Positions 6,882 through 15,539 are shown, numbered from the stretch's first letter. The stretch: 25,602 nt of DNA from an uncultured Collinsella sp. (GCA_900545835.1 URBB01000015.1:1-25602), one strand, 5' to 3'. Program-made: numbers and translations. Notes: generated from the sequence alone by a model not told the origin.

Positions 6882-8158
6882 TGGTCTCCTCGGTCGAAAT
6901 GGTCCTTTGGGCAATCCACCACGCCACGACGCTGCTCTTTGGCGTCTTTGCCTCGGCGGCGCTGTGCGGTATCGAGATCAACCGGCGTCATGCGCTTGAA
7001 CTGGTGCTGGTCGGTGCCGTAACTGGATGCGCATTTGGCCTCGCCAATGCCGTCGGCGGCGAGCTTTTCGCCCGCCAGGTATATCCGCTCGTCGTGCATC
7101 TGCCGCTCGTCATCTATTTGTGCGCGCGCTACCGCCTGAGCCCGCTGCTTGCCGTGCTCGGCATTACGAGTGCCTATCTGAGCTGCCAGTTCAGCAATTG
7201 GATGGGCATCGCCGCCTTTGCCGCAACCGATTCTCAGATCGCGTACTATCTGGCGCGCATCGCGACCACACTCGCCGTCTTTGCCGTCCTGTTGCATTGG
7301 GCCGGCGACATCGGTCCGCGCTTGGCGATTAAAAGCACCACCGAGCTGGGCATCCTTTTAATCCTGCCGCTCGTCTATTACGTCTTTGACTATGCCACCA
7401 ACGTCTACACCACGCTGTTCCACTCGGGCTCGGTGGTAACGGTTGAGTTTTTGGCATTTGCGCTCTGTGCGTTCTACCTTATGTTTCTTGCCGTTTACCT
7501 ACGCGAATACGAAGAAAAGGAAACCGCCGAGCGAGAGCGCTGGATGCTCGAAACCCGCGACAGCGCCGCCATCAAAGAGCTCGAGGCTTGGCGTCAATCT
7601 GGGCGCGAGCTGTCGATTCTTCGCCACGATATGCGCCACTTCCTACGCGGCCTGGCCGCTTTAATTGAGGAGGGCCACACCGACGAGGCGCTCAAACGCA
7701 TCGATGAACTCTGCGAAGCCGGCGATCGCACCGCCGTACGCCGCTTCTGCGCCAACGAGACCGTAAACATCGCGCTTTCGTCATTTAGCTCGGATATCAA
7801 TAGAAACGGCATTACCGCCAACCTGCGCGCCGCCGTACCCGAAACCATCCACGTAGGTGACGCCGACCTGTTTAGCGTGCTCTCAAATGCCTTGGAAAAC
7901 GCTATCACCGCCGCAAGCGCCGCACCCCAAGGAAAGCGATTCGTCGACTTTGACCTGCGATTAGAGGACGGCCAGCTGCTGCTGTTAGTTTCCAACACGT
8001 TTGACCGCGCGCCGCGCATGGTCGACGGCATGCCCGTGACCCGGCATGCGGGCCATGGCTTTGGCACCAGGAGCATCAAACTTGCCGTGGAGCGCATGAA
8101 CGGCAACTGTCAGTTCCGCATTAACGGCGATCGGTTTGAGCTGCGTGCTGTGATGTAA
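6881..8158 (+). CDS. GHKL sensor histidine kinase (AgrC/CitA-like, polytopic)
   Basis: 425-residue membrane kinase, partner of the preceding LytTR regulator. About six hydrophobic segments occupy residues 1-206, ending in a basic/acidic linker with coiled-coil character (REYEEKETAERERWMLETRDS, 208-228). The phospho-acceptor box is LRHDMRHFLRGL, with H249. The ATP-binding domain has the N box LFSVLSNALENAI (330-342) and the G box GHGFGTRSIKLAVERMNG (391-408). The ultra-short HATPase_c domain ending in FELRAVM is typical of the AgrC class. The signal is unknown; AgrC-type kinases often sense peptides, but no agrD-like gene is visible. ATG start by one-base overlap with the upstream stop. Confidence 0.94.
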   Translation: MVSSVEMVLWAIHHATTLLFGVFASAALCGIEINRRHALELVLVGAVTGCAFGLANAVGGELFARQVYPLVVHLPLVIYLCARYRLSPLLAVLGITSAYLSCQFSNWMGIAAFAATDSQIAYYLARIATTLAVFAVLLHWAGDIGPRLAIKSTTELGILLILPLVYYVFDYATNVYTTLFHSGSVVTVEFLAFALCAFYLMFLAVYLREYEEKETAERERWMLETRDSAAIKELEAWRQSGRELSILRHDMRHFLRGLAALIEEGHTDEALKRIDELCEAGDRTAVRRFCANETVNIALSSFSSDINRNGITANLRAAVPETIHVGDADLFSVLSNALENAITAASAAPQGKRFVDFDLRLEDGQLLLLVSNTFDRAPRMVDGMPVTRHAGHGFGTRSIKLAVERMNGNCQFRINGDRFELRAVM

Positions 8159-8232
8159 GGGCGCGGGCGCGACGGATTTGCGTTCCGCGGGTACGGCTCG
8201 CCCGCTCGGGGTCATTTGTCGACGCGGGCTCG

Positions 8233-8808
8233 CTACAGCGGGGCGGCCGCCGGAGTCAGCTGCTTGATGTAGGCCCACATGCGCTGCTTAGCGGCCTTGT
8301 CGGTGAGTGCTGCCTCAAAGCCGTCGAGTGCGAGCACGCGGCGGCCCTGCACATGGGCGACCAGGCCGGGCTTGAGCATGGCGGTGTCGAAGTCATCGAT
8401 CGCCACAAGCATATCGGCGTAGGTCTCGCGCATGGCGTCAGCCGCGTTGTTGTCGAGCAGTAGCACCGCCTCGGGGTCCAAGGCCTCAAGCGCCTCGCGG
8501 AACAGCTCGCACGGCAGAGTCTCGCCCACCGCGACCGCTCCGTCGCCCACGCCGGCGACGCTTGCCAGCACGCAAAAATCCTCGGGCGCGTAACCGATGG
8601 CCCCAAGCGCCTTGCGCAACGCCGCGCCATCCGGGCCGGCGGCAAGCTCGCCACCCGAACGCTCGGCCTCGTCCAAATCGCCTTTGACCAGCACGATCGG
8701 CGAGCACGCGTTGCCCGCGATACGCACGCCACGGACCGCAAGCGATGTGAGCTCTTGCTCGGCCGCCTGGGCGATGGCTTCTTTTTTCTGGCTTTGTGAC
8801 GTGGACAT
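8233..8808 (-). CDS. Uracil-DNA-glycosylase-superfamily-like protein, active-site motifs degenerate
   Basis: 191-residue soluble protein. From residue 36 it follows the layout of family-4/5 uracil-DNA glycosylases: SPIVLVKGDLDEAERSGGE aligns with the position of the uracil-binding GEAPGxxE segment, GPDGAALRKALGAIGYAPEDF with the GxAGxxL...IGL helix, then a region like 'LxPxxVLLL' and a final KQRMWAYIKQL helix. The catalytic motif 1 and the HPS-type motif are not recognisable, and the CxxC iron-sulfur ligands of family 4 are missing. It may be a non-catalytic relative. The ATG at 8808 follows TTGGAGAG; an alternative GTG at 8838 adds ten residues but lacks a ribosome site. It converges with the kinase gene and diverges from trxA. 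Family assignment is by pattern only. Confidence 0.6.
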   Translation of the reverse strand: MSTSQSQKKEAIAQAAEQELTSLAVRGVRIAGNACSPIVLVKGDLDEAERSGGELAAGPDGAALRKALGAIGYAPEDFCVLASVAGVGDGAVAVGETLPCELFREALEALDPEAVLLLDNNAADAMRETYADMLVAIDDFDTAMLKPGLVAHVQGRRVLALDGFEAALTDKAAKQRMWAYIKQLTPAAAPL

Positions 8809-8836
8809 GCGCTCTCCAATCGTTTGCGTGCCCACC

Positions 8837-8842
8837 ATTATA
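8837..8842 (-). promoter_or_regulatory. Predicted -10 element of the UDG-like gene
   Basis: A perfect TATAAT (minus strand) lies about 30 nt before the ATG at 8808. No good -35 hexamer is seen 17 bp upstream, so the promoter is only half supported. Confidence 0.4.
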
Positions 8843-8944
8843 TAAAAGAGCTGCCCGCGAGTGGTTGCTTTGCGGGCGGCTGGGTATAAGCACGGTCGTA
8901 CTGAGTTTTACGCGGCTGAGCCGCGTCACATTATGGAGGTCACC

Positions 8945-9265
8945 ATGGCTGACATTAAGCAGATTACCCCCGAGAATTTCGATTCCATCGTTAACGACAG
9001 TCTACCCGTGCTGGTCGATTTTTGGGCACCGTGGTGCGGGCCCTGTCGATCCCTCTCGCCCATCGTTGACGAGGTTGCCGATGAGCTGGCGGGCAAGCTT
9101 GCCGTTGCCAAATGCAACGTCGACGACAACCAGGACCTGGCCATGAAGTATGGCGTCATGAGCATCCCCACGCTGATTGTGTTTAAGAACGGCGAGGAGA
9201 TTGACCGCTCGGTTGGCGCTCTGCCCAAGGCGAGGCTGCAGGCGCTGCTGGAGAAGCATCTGTAA
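8945..9265 (+). CDS. trxA: Thioredoxin
   Basis: 106-residue cytosolic disulfide reductase that receives electrons from thioredoxin reductase. The complete thioredoxin fold is recognisable: LVDFWAPWCGPCRSLSPI with the redox cysteines C31 and C34, VAKCNVDDNQDLAMKYGVMSIPTLIVFKNG including the cis-proline loop, and VGALPKARLQALLEKHL at the end. The frame is open from 8861, but GGAGGT at 8935-8940 places the start at the ATG at 8945. It stands alone, with a hairpin/T-run 120 nt downstream acting as probable terminator. No thioredoxin reductase gene is adjacent. Confidence 0.97.
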   Translation: MADIKQITPENFDSIVNDSLPVLVDFWAPWCGPCRSLSPIVDEVADELAGKLAVAKCNVDDNQDLAMKYGVMSIPTLIVFKNGEEIDRSVGALPKARLQALLEKHL

Positions 9266-9386
9266 TACGCTTGTTACATGTTGCCGTCTGCCTGCCGTCC
9301 ATGAGCGCTTTTACGCCGCTCGCCGGACTTCTGAATGCACCGAGTGCAACCACGGATAGTATGGTAGTCACAAACAGCCCCCAGTG

Positions 9387-9424
9387 AACGGGTGCGGGTC
9401 GCACAGACTCGTACCCGTTTTCTT
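9387..9424 (+). terminator. Terminator after trxA
   Basis: AACGGGTGCGGGT (9387-9399) pairs with ACTCGTACCCGTT (9407-9419), including two G-U pairs in the plus-strand RNA, followed by TTTCTT. The G-U pairs favour function on the plus strand. Confidence 0.65.
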
Positions 9425-9496
9425 ATGCAGCTGCGCGCAGAGCGGGCGTAGTAAAATCTGAACCACTGAACTGCCCCATACAAAAGGAGATTTCCC

Positions 9497-9745
9497 ATGC
9501 ATGATGTTGGAATGAACATGAGCCAGCTTGCCATGAGCGTCAAACAGGTCGACGACACCATCGAGCTCGCTCATGAGTGGAGCCATCAGTTGCTGCATGC
9601 GACCGAGAATTTTGACATGGAGCGCATCGGCGCCAAGCTCGAGGCCGCCATGGCCGCGCTGCACGAGGCGCATGACGCGCTCGAGGGCTACGAGGAAGCC
9701 ATCGAGGCCGACCACAACTCCGTCGGCTCCGTGAAGCTGGTGTAA
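9497..9745 (+). CDS. Small His-rich helical protein of unknown function, coupled to nikR
   Basis: 82 residues, predicted largely alpha-helical from its composition, with no signal peptide or membrane segment. Seven histidines are spread along it (H2, H26, H30, H34, H56, H59, H73); HEWSHQLLH spaces three of them every fourth residue, as on one helix face, a pattern seen in metal-binding helices. I do not recognise the family. AAAAGGAGAT precedes the ATG at ideal spacing, so translation is well supported. The stop is followed one base later by the NikR start, so the two are almost certainly coupled. A role in nickel sensing or buffering is inference from this coupling and from the hyp genes downstream. 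Confidence 0.82.
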   Translation: MHDVGMNMSQLAMSVKQVDDTIELAHEWSHQLLHATENFDMERIGAKLEAAMAALHEAHDALEGYEEAIEADHNSVGSVKLV

Positions 9746-9746
9746 G

Positions 9747-10259
9747 GTGGCCGAACACGAGCACGGCTGCGGGTACGAGCACGAGCATCCGCACGGGGCG
9801 GACGGTGACGCGGGCTGCCACTGTAGTGGTTCCGGCTCCGAGCTGGTCCGTTTTTCGGTTACCGCACCCGACGACCTGCTGCGCCGTTTTGACGAGCAGA
9901 TCGCACGCCGCGGCGACGTGGCCAACCGATCCGAGGCCGTGCGCGACCTGATTCGCGCCTCGATCGCCAAGGAGCAGATGCGCACGCCCGATGAGCACGT
10001 TATCGGGTCGCTCACCATGATCTACGACCATCACACCGGCGATCTGACGCGCCGTCTGGACGAGGTGCAGCACGACTACACCGACGAGATCGTATCGACC
10101 ATGCACGTGCATCTGGATCACCACAACTGCTTGGAGATTCTGGCGCTCAAGGGTCGCGGCGAGCGCGTCTACGAACTAGCCGACCGTCTGCTGGGCCTGC
10201 GCGGCGTTAAGCACGGCGAGCTCACGTGCGCCGCCACCAAGCAGAGCCTGGGGCTGTAG
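9747..10259 (+). CDS. nikR: Nickel-responsive regulator NikR with His/Cys-rich N-terminal leader
   Basis: 170-residue ribbon-helix-helix regulator. Residues 31-76 form the RHH domain (ELVRFSVTAPDDLLRRFDEQ, NRSEAVRDLIRASI). Residues 80-165 form the ACT-like tetramerisation domain with the square-planar nickel site: H109 (VQHDY) and H120, H122, C128 (MHVHLDHHNCLE), which correspond to E. coli H76, H87, H89 and C95. NikR usually represses nickel uptake genes when nickel is sufficient. Unusually, the protein begins with a metal-ligand-rich leader, HEHGCGYEHEHPHG followed by GCHC, absent from ordinary NikR of about 130-140 residues. The start is a GTG one base after the preceding stop; no later start before the RHH domain is convincing. 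It is followed by a 30-bp hairpin and then hypF. Confidence 0.95.
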   Translation: MAEHEHGCGYEHEHPHGADGDAGCHCSGSGSELVRFSVTAPDDLLRRFDEQIARRGDVANRSEAVRDLIRASIAKEQMRTPDEHVIGSLTMIYDHHTGDLTRRLDEVQHDYTDEIVSTMHVHLDHHNCLEILALKGRGERVYELADRLLGLRGVKHGELTCAATKQSLGL

Positions 10260-10282
10260 CGGGATTTCCCGCAGCGCACCTG

Positions 10283-10352
10283 CCAAAAAGGGACAGGTTT
10301 GTTTTGGCAGGTTTAGCGTTTTACCTACCAAAACAAACCTGTCCTTTTTTGG
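10283..10352. repeat. 30-bp-stem hairpin between nikR and hypF
   Basis: Left arm 10283-10312 and right arm 10323-10352 pair at 28 of 30 positions around a 10-nt loop; both differences are G-T-compatible. The right arm includes TTTTTT, so it may terminate nikR transcription. The core GGACAGGTTTGTTTTGG recurs as a diverged half copy at 18297-18332. This looks like a dispersed palindromic repeat. Confidence 0.85.
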
Positions 10353-10375
10353 TCGGTTTTGATGAGGGGTGTCGC

Positions 10376-12847
10376 ATGCGGCATGTGCATATTCATGTGA
10401 CGGGCATTGTGCAGGGCGTTGGCATGCGGCCGTTTGTGTATCGCGAGGCCATTGCGCATGGCATTTGCGGATGGGTGCTCAATGCGGGCGACGGCGTGCA
10501 TATCGAGGCGCACGCTCCGGCCGATGCGCTCGATGCTTTTGTTGCCGCGCTTTCTGAGCATGCGCCTGCGGCAGCCCGCGTAGAGCATGTCGAGGTTGTG
10601 GACCTGGCAGCCAACGGCTGGGATACCGCCAATGAACAGGGTTTTCGCATCGTAGCATCGCAGGACCAGACCGCGCACACCACACTTGTCTCGCCCGATA
10701 TCGCCACCTGTGACGATTGCCTGCGCGAGTTGTTCGATCCCGCCGACCGACGCTATCACTACCCCTTTATCAACTGCACTAACTGCGGCCCACGCTTTAC
10801 CATCATCCGATCGCTGCCTTATGACCGAGCGGCCACATCGATGGACCGTTTCCCCATGTGCCCCGCCTGCGCCGCAGAGTATGCCGATCCACTCGACCGT
10901 CGCTTTCACGCACAGCCCGATGCCTGCTTTGATTGCGGGCCGCATATTACGTGGCGCGAGGCTGTGAACGGCGATGCGTGCGGGAATTCGTCCGCGACAC
11001 TGGCCGTCGGCACCACACGCGAAGCCAGCGACGCTATCATCGAGCGCTGCGTTGAGCTGCTGGCCAGCGGTGGCATCGTCGCCATCAAGGGCCTGGGCGG
11101 ATTCCATCTATCCTGTGACGCTGCCAACGAGCAGGCGGTGGCCGAGCTGCGCCGTCGCAAGCGTCGCAGCAACAAGCCGCTTGCCGTCATGGTGCGCAGT
11201 CTTGCCGATGCCGGGCGCCTGTGCTATATCGACGATGCTGAACGCGATCTGCTCGCTGGCAGTATCCGCCCCATTGTGCTGCTGCGCCGGCGCACTGTTG
11301 GCGAGGGCAACGGCGATTCCCCCGACATCCTCGCTCTCGCGCCATCTGTCGCGCACGACCTTCCTGAGCTCGGCGTCATGCTCCCCTATACGCCGCTTCA
11401 ACATCTGTTGCTTGCCGCGGCAGAAGCCTGCGGTATGCACGCGCTCGTCATGACCAGCGGAAACCTGAGCGAAGAACCCATCGAGACCGACGACGACCCT
11501 GCCTGGGAACACCTCGTTGCCGCCGGCATCGCCGACGCGCTGCTCGGTAACGACCGCGCGATCCTCTCGCGCTACGACGACTCTGTAGTGCGCGTGGTCG
11601 ACGGCGCCATTATGCCCGTTCGCCGCGCTCGCGGATATGCACCCCAGCCGCTGCCGTTGCCGGCGCTCGACGGCGCTCCGTCCTGCGTGCTCGCCTGCGG
11701 GCCACAACAAAAGGCCACGATTGCGCTCACGCGTGAAGGGACGAACGGCGAGGCGACCTGTTTTGTGTCGCAGCATATCGGCGATGTTGAAAACGGCGGG
11801 ACCTTCGATGCCTGGAACGCCGCGCGCACGCGCTTGGAAGATCTCTTTGACTTGGCGCCCGCCGCCTTGGCCTGCGATTTACACCCCAGCTATCTATCGG
11901 GCCAGTGGGCGCGCGAGCAGACGCGAAAATGCAATCTGCCGCTCGTCGAGGTGCAGCACCATCATGCGCATATCGCGAGCGTAATGGCCGAGGCCATCGC
12001 CGCGGGCCAGCTTACAACCGACGCGCGCGTCCTTGGCATCGCCTTTGACGGCACCGGCGCCGGCACCGATGGGACCATTTGGGGCGGCGAGTTTCTTGTT
12101 GCCAGCCTTGGCGGCTTTGAGCGTGCCGCGCATTTGCGCACCTGGGCGCTCCCCGGTGGGGCGGCCTCCGTGCGCGACGCCCGCCGCAACGCCTTTGCCC
12201 TGCTCAGTGAGCTTGGCCTGCTCGAGCACCCAGGTGCCGCTCGGCTTTTAGACAGCCTCAACGAGCAAACGCGCAACGTGACAGCCACCATGATCGAGCG
12301 CGGCATCAACAGCCCGCGTACCAGCAGCATGGGGCGTCTCTTTGATGCCGCGGCAGCAATTCTGGGCATCTGCGACAAGGCAACCTACGAGGGCGAACCC
12401 GCCATCGAGCTTGAGGCCGCCGCCTGGCGCGCGCTCGACAACGAAATCGCCCATTTTCCCGACGACAACGCCGGCTATTTCGCATCTGGCCCATCGTGGC
12501 TGGACGGCCCCTATGTTCTGGACCAGAAAGCACTCTTTGAGGCACTTTTGGGAGGAATTGAAGCCGGAGCGCCCGCCTACAGGCTCGCGCTCGACTTCCA
12601 TATCGCCATCGCGCGCTCTTCGGCACGAATCGCACGCGAAATCTGCGCGCGCGAAGGCATCGATACCGTCGCGCTCTCGGGCGGCGTGTTCATGAACCGA
12701 CTTTTGCTCCAGCTCCTCACCCGCGAGCTCAAAAGCATGGGTCTCACTGTCTTGATTCCCCAAACCGTGCCCGTTAACGACGGCTGCATCGCCTACGGTC
12801 AGGCGGCAGTCGCAAGCGCTCGTCTTGCGCAGATTGCATCGCAGTAG
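10376..12847 (+). CDS. hypF: Carbamoyltransferase HypF, [NiFe]-hydrogenase maturation
   Basis: Converts carbamoyl phosphate and ATP to a carbamoyl adenylate and transfers the carbamoyl group to the C-terminal cysteine of HypE, the source of the cyanide ligands of the hydrogenase iron. 823 residues with all domains in order: acylphosphatase 1-90 (VTGIVQGVGMRPFVYR), two zinc fingers with C112/C115/C134/C137 and C162/C165/C184/C187, YrdC-like domain about 215-400 (GGIVAIKGLGGFHLSCDA, SNKPLAVMVRS, MLPYTPLQHLL, VMTSGNLSEEP), and Kae1-like domain with VQHHHAHIASVMAE near 525, GIAFDGTGAGTDGTIWGGEF and LSGGVFMNRLLL. The frame opens at 10226, but that would run through the repeat; the ATG at 10376 follows GAGGGG and starts at the acylphosphatase domain. 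First gene of the hypFCDE run. Confidence 0.97.
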   Translation: MRHVHIHVTGIVQGVGMRPFVYREAIAHGICGWVLNAGDGVHIEAHAPADALDAFVAALSEHAPAAARVEHVEVVDLAANGWDTANEQGFRIVASQDQTAHTTLVSPDIATCDDCLRELFDPADRRYHYPFINCTNCGPRFTIIRSLPYDRAATSMDRFPMCPACAAEYADPLDRRFHAQPDACFDCGPHITWREAVNGDACGNSSATLAVGTTREASDAIIERCVELLASGGIVAIKGLGGFHLSCDAANEQAVAELRRRKRRSNKPLAVMVRSLADAGRLCYIDDAERDLLAGSIRPIVLLRRRTVGEGNGDSPDILALAPSVAHDLPELGVMLPYTPLQHLLLAAAEACGMHALVMTSGNLSEEPIETDDDPAWEHLVAAGIADALLGNDRAILSRYDDSVVRVVDGAIMPVRRARGYAPQPLPLPALDGAPSCVLACGPQQKATIALTREGTNGEATCFVSQHIGDVENGGTFDAWNAARTRLEDLFDLAPAALACDLHPSYLSGQWAREQTRKCNLPLVEVQHHHAHIASVMAEAIAAGQLTTDARVLGIAFDGTGAGTDGTIWGGEFLVASLGGFERAAHLRTWALPGGAASVRDARRNAFALLSELGLLEHPGAARLLDSLNEQTRNVTATMIERGINSPRTSSMGRLFDAAAAILGICDKATYEGEPAIELEAAAWRALDNEIAHFPDDNAGYFASGPSWLDGPYVLDQKALFEALLGGIEAGAPAYRLALDFHIAIARSSARIAREICAREGIDTVALSGGVFMNRLLLQLLTRELKSMGLTVLIPQTVPVNDGCIAYGQAAVASARLAQIASQ

Positions 12848-12978
12848 GCTGTTCGGCCAGCCCGCAAGCCGCCGTCTCACAGGTGTAGCGCGTTTGCCCG
12901 CAGCGCCCGCGAGCGCTACCATCAACTGATGGATTATTAAGCGCCCATCCAGCGCAAAGCGTATAAAAGGGGAACAAT

Positions 12979-13239
12979 ATGTGCCTTGCCGTTCCCGGCA
13001 AAGTAGTCAAACGCGACGACGACCTCAAGGCCACCGTCGACATGATGGGCATCGAGCGCCCCGTGTCGCTGCGACTCGTGCCGACGGCGCAGGTTGGCGA
13101 CTATATTCTCGTACACGCCGGCTTTGGCATCCAGATTGTCGACGAGCGGGAAGCACAGGAAACGCTCGAGCTTGTTAATGCCATGTCCGAGCTGGTCGAA
13201 GAAGACCAGCTGGCCACCAACCCGGCGGAGGCTTACTAG
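12979..13239 (+). CDS. hypC: Hydrogenase assembly chaperone HypC/HupF
   Basis: 86-residue chaperone that, with HypD, carries the Fe(CN)2CO group and delivers it to the hydrogenase large subunit. The N-terminus is MCLAVPGKV, with the essential cysteine at position 2 that binds iron and the HypD/precursor partner. The OB-fold signature VGDYILVHAGFGIQIVDE follows. AAAAGGGGAA precedes the ATG. The stop overlaps the hypD GTG start (TAGTG). A 131-bp gap without a visible gene separates it from hypF. Confidence 0.97.
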   Translation: MCLAVPGKVVKRDDDLKATVDMMGIERPVSLRLVPTAQVGDYILVHAGFGIQIVDEREAQETLELVNAMSELVEEDQLATNPAEAY

Positions 13240-14351
13240 TGGCGGCCGAGCAGCCGGCTCGCTCCGGTATCGATTTCTCGGCATTCCGCGATCCCAAGCT
13301 GGCTCGCGAGCTCATCGAGCGCATTCATGAGCTTGTCGGCGACCGCGCCATCAACCTTATGGAAGTCTGCGGCACGCATACCGTGAGCATCGGGCGCTAT
13401 GGCTTTCGCTCCATTATGCCGGCAGGGCTCAAGCTGCTGAGCGGCCCGGGCTGCCCCGTCTGCGTCACCGCCAACCGCGACATCGACCACGCAATCGCGC
13501 TCGCCAACATAGACGGCGCCATCATCACCACCTTTGGCGACATGATGCGCGTGCCCGGATCATCCACCTCGCTCGCTGCGCAAAAGGCGGCGGGGCGCGA
13601 TATTCGCATTGTGTACTCCCCGCTCGACGCGCTCGACATTGCCGAGCAAAACCCTGATCGCCCGGTCATTTTTATGGGCGTGGGCTTTGAGACCACAACG
13701 CCCACCATCGCCGCCGCCATCTTGGAGGCCGAGGCGCGCGGGCTTTTGAACTTCTCGGTCTATTGCGCCCACAAGACCACGCCGCCGGCGTTGCGCGCCA
13801 TCGCCAACGATCCCGAGACCGCCATCGACGGCTTTATCCTGCCGGGACACGTCGCCACCATCACGGGCTTGGCGCCCTTTAGCTTTTTGGTCGACGAATT
13901 CAATACCCCGGGCGTGGTCACGGGATTTGAACCGGTCGATATCCTGCAGGGCATCTGCATGCTGGTCCAGATGGTTGTCGAGGACAGGCCAGCGATTGAC
14001 AACGCCTACCGTCGCGGCGTCAATGCCGACGGCAATCCCGTAGCGCGCCAGCTGGTCGAGCAGGTATTTGAGCCGTGCGATACCACATGGCGCGGATTGG
14101 GGTCGATTGCGGCTTCGGGGCTCGCCATTCGTCCCGAATTCTCGCGCTTTGATGCCCGTACCCGCTTTGATGTGCCCGTTGAGGCGACAGTCGAGCCACG
14201 CGGATGCCGCTGCGGCGACGTGCTGCGCGGGGCCATTACGCCGAGCGACTGCCCGCTCTTTGGCCGCACCTGCACGCCCGAGCACCCCGTCGGCCCGTGC
14301 ATGGTGAGCTCCGAGGGCAGCTGCGCGGCGTACTACCGCTACCGCAACTAG
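13239..14351 (+). CDS. hypD: Hydrogenase formation protein HypD
   Basis: [4Fe-4S] scaffold on which the Fe(CN)2CO unit is built with HypC and HypE. The 370 residues match the family length. The conserved cysteine motifs are visible: C44 in MEVCGTHT, C72 and C75 in SGPGCPVC, GVGFETTTPT, and the C-terminal cluster with PRGCRCGDVLRG, DCPLFGRTCTP and GPCMVSSEGSCAAYY. The start is the GTG at 13239-13241, which shares its first base with the hypC stop; no upstream alternative exists without entering hypC. It is followed 48 nt later by hypE. Confidence 0.97.
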   Translation: MAAEQPARSGIDFSAFRDPKLARELIERIHELVGDRAINLMEVCGTHTVSIGRYGFRSIMPAGLKLLSGPGCPVCVTANRDIDHAIALANIDGAIITTFGDMMRVPGSSTSLAAQKAAGRDIRIVYSPLDALDIAEQNPDRPVIFMGVGFETTTPTIAAAILEAEARGLLNFSVYCAHKTTPPALRAIANDPETAIDGFILPGHVATITGLAPFSFLVDEFNTPGVVTGFEPVDILQGICMLVQMVVEDRPAIDNAYRRGVNADGNPVARQLVEQVFEPCDTTWRGLGSIAASGLAIRPEFSRFDARTRFDVPVEATVEPRGCRCGDVLRGAITPSDCPLFGRTCTPEHPVGPCMVSSEGSCAAYYRYRN

Positions 14352-14399
14352 CCCGGACACACCCGCACACCGGCACCACCCACGATTGGAGTTTTCGAT

Positions 14400-15434
14400 A
14401 TGTCCCATAGCGTTACCGATAGCACCGTCCTGCTGGGCCACGGCTCCGGCGGCCAGATGATGAAACGCATCATCGATGAGGTCTTTTTGGATGCCTTTGG
14501 GTCGCCCGAGCTGCTCGAAGGCAACGACGCCGGCGTCGCCACGCTGCCCGCGAGCGGGCGCATCGCCATGTCGACCGACAGCTTTGTAGTCTCGCCGCAG
14601 TTCTTCCCCGGTGGCAACATCGGCCGCCTCGCCGTGTGCGGAACCGTCAACGACGTCGCGACCTCGGGCGCCAACGTGCGCTACCTATCGTGCGGCTTCA
14701 TCCTCGAAGAGGGCTATCCCATGGATAAGCTCCACCAGATTGTGCAGACGATGGCCGAAACGGCGCACGAAGCGGGCGTGTCCATAATCACGGGCGACAC
14801 CAAGGTGGTCGAGCGCGGCGGGGCCGACGGCGTCTATATCAATACCGCCGGTGTGGGCGAGGTACCCGCGGGCGTGGCGCTCAGTGGCGCAAACTGCCGG
14901 CCCGGCGACGTCATCCTGGTGTCGGGCACACTGGGCGACCACGGCATCGCCATCATGAGTCAGCGCGAGGGTCTGGCGTTTTCGAGCACCATCGAAAGCG
15001 ACGCCGCACCGCTCAACCACCTGATTGCCGATGTGCTTTCCGCAGCACCCGACACACGCTGCTTCCGCGACCCCACGCGCGGTGGCTTGGCGTCCACACT
15101 CAACGAGTTTGCCCAGGCCAGCAATGTTGCCATGGAGGTCGACGAGGATGCCGTGCCCGTGCGTCCCGACGTGCAGGCCGCCTGCGAGATGCTCGGCTAC
15201 GATGTGCTGCAGGTGGCAAACGAGGGCAAGATGGTTGCCGTCGTGCCGGCCGAACAAGCCGATGCGGCGCTGGCCGCCATGCGCGCCGCCCGCTACGGCG
15301 AGAACGCCGCGATTATCGGCCGCGTGCTGCCACTTGGATCGGACGCTCGACCCGCCGTGCGCGTACGTACCGGCTGGGGTTCGACCCGCATCCTCGACAT
15401 GCTCGTAGGAGAGCAGCTGCCGAGAATTTGCTAA
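14400..15434 (+). CDS. hypE: Carbamoyl dehydratase HypE
   Basis: PurM/AIRS-fold ATPase that dehydrates the carbamoyl group received from HypF to a thiocyanate on its C-terminal cysteine and passes cyanide to the HypC-HypD iron. Of 344 residues, the N-terminal VLLGHGSGGQMMKRII is the HypE signature and the last residues are PRIC, with the acceptor cysteine C344 intact. ATP-binding features include GNDAGVATLPASGRIAMSTDSF, GDTKVVERGGADGVYINTAG and DPTRGGLASTLNEFA. TTGGAG lies nine bases before the ATG. Last gene of the hyp run; hypA, hypB and the structural hydrogenase are not in the window. Confidence 0.97.
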   Translation: MSHSVTDSTVLLGHGSGGQMMKRIIDEVFLDAFGSPELLEGNDAGVATLPASGRIAMSTDSFVVSPQFFPGGNIGRLAVCGTVNDVATSGANVRYLSCGFILEEGYPMDKLHQIVQTMAETAHEAGVSIITGDTKVVERGGADGVYINTAGVGEVPAGVALSGANCRPGDVILVSGTLGDHGIAIMSQREGLAFSSTIESDAAPLNHLIADVLSAAPDTRCFRDPTRGGLASTLNEFAQASNVAMEVDEDAVPVRPDVQAACEMLGYDVLQVANEGKMVAVVPAEQADAALAAMRAARYGENAAIIGRVLPLGSDARPAVRVRTGWGSTRILDMLVGEQLPRIC

Positions 15435-15539
15435 CGACAAAGGCTCAGGGCTATTAAAGATATTCAGATTCCAAACATGCCCGGCACGCATGCCCAGTAT
15501 CATGGGGTGCGTTTTACAACTCAAGCGGCAGGAGCACCC

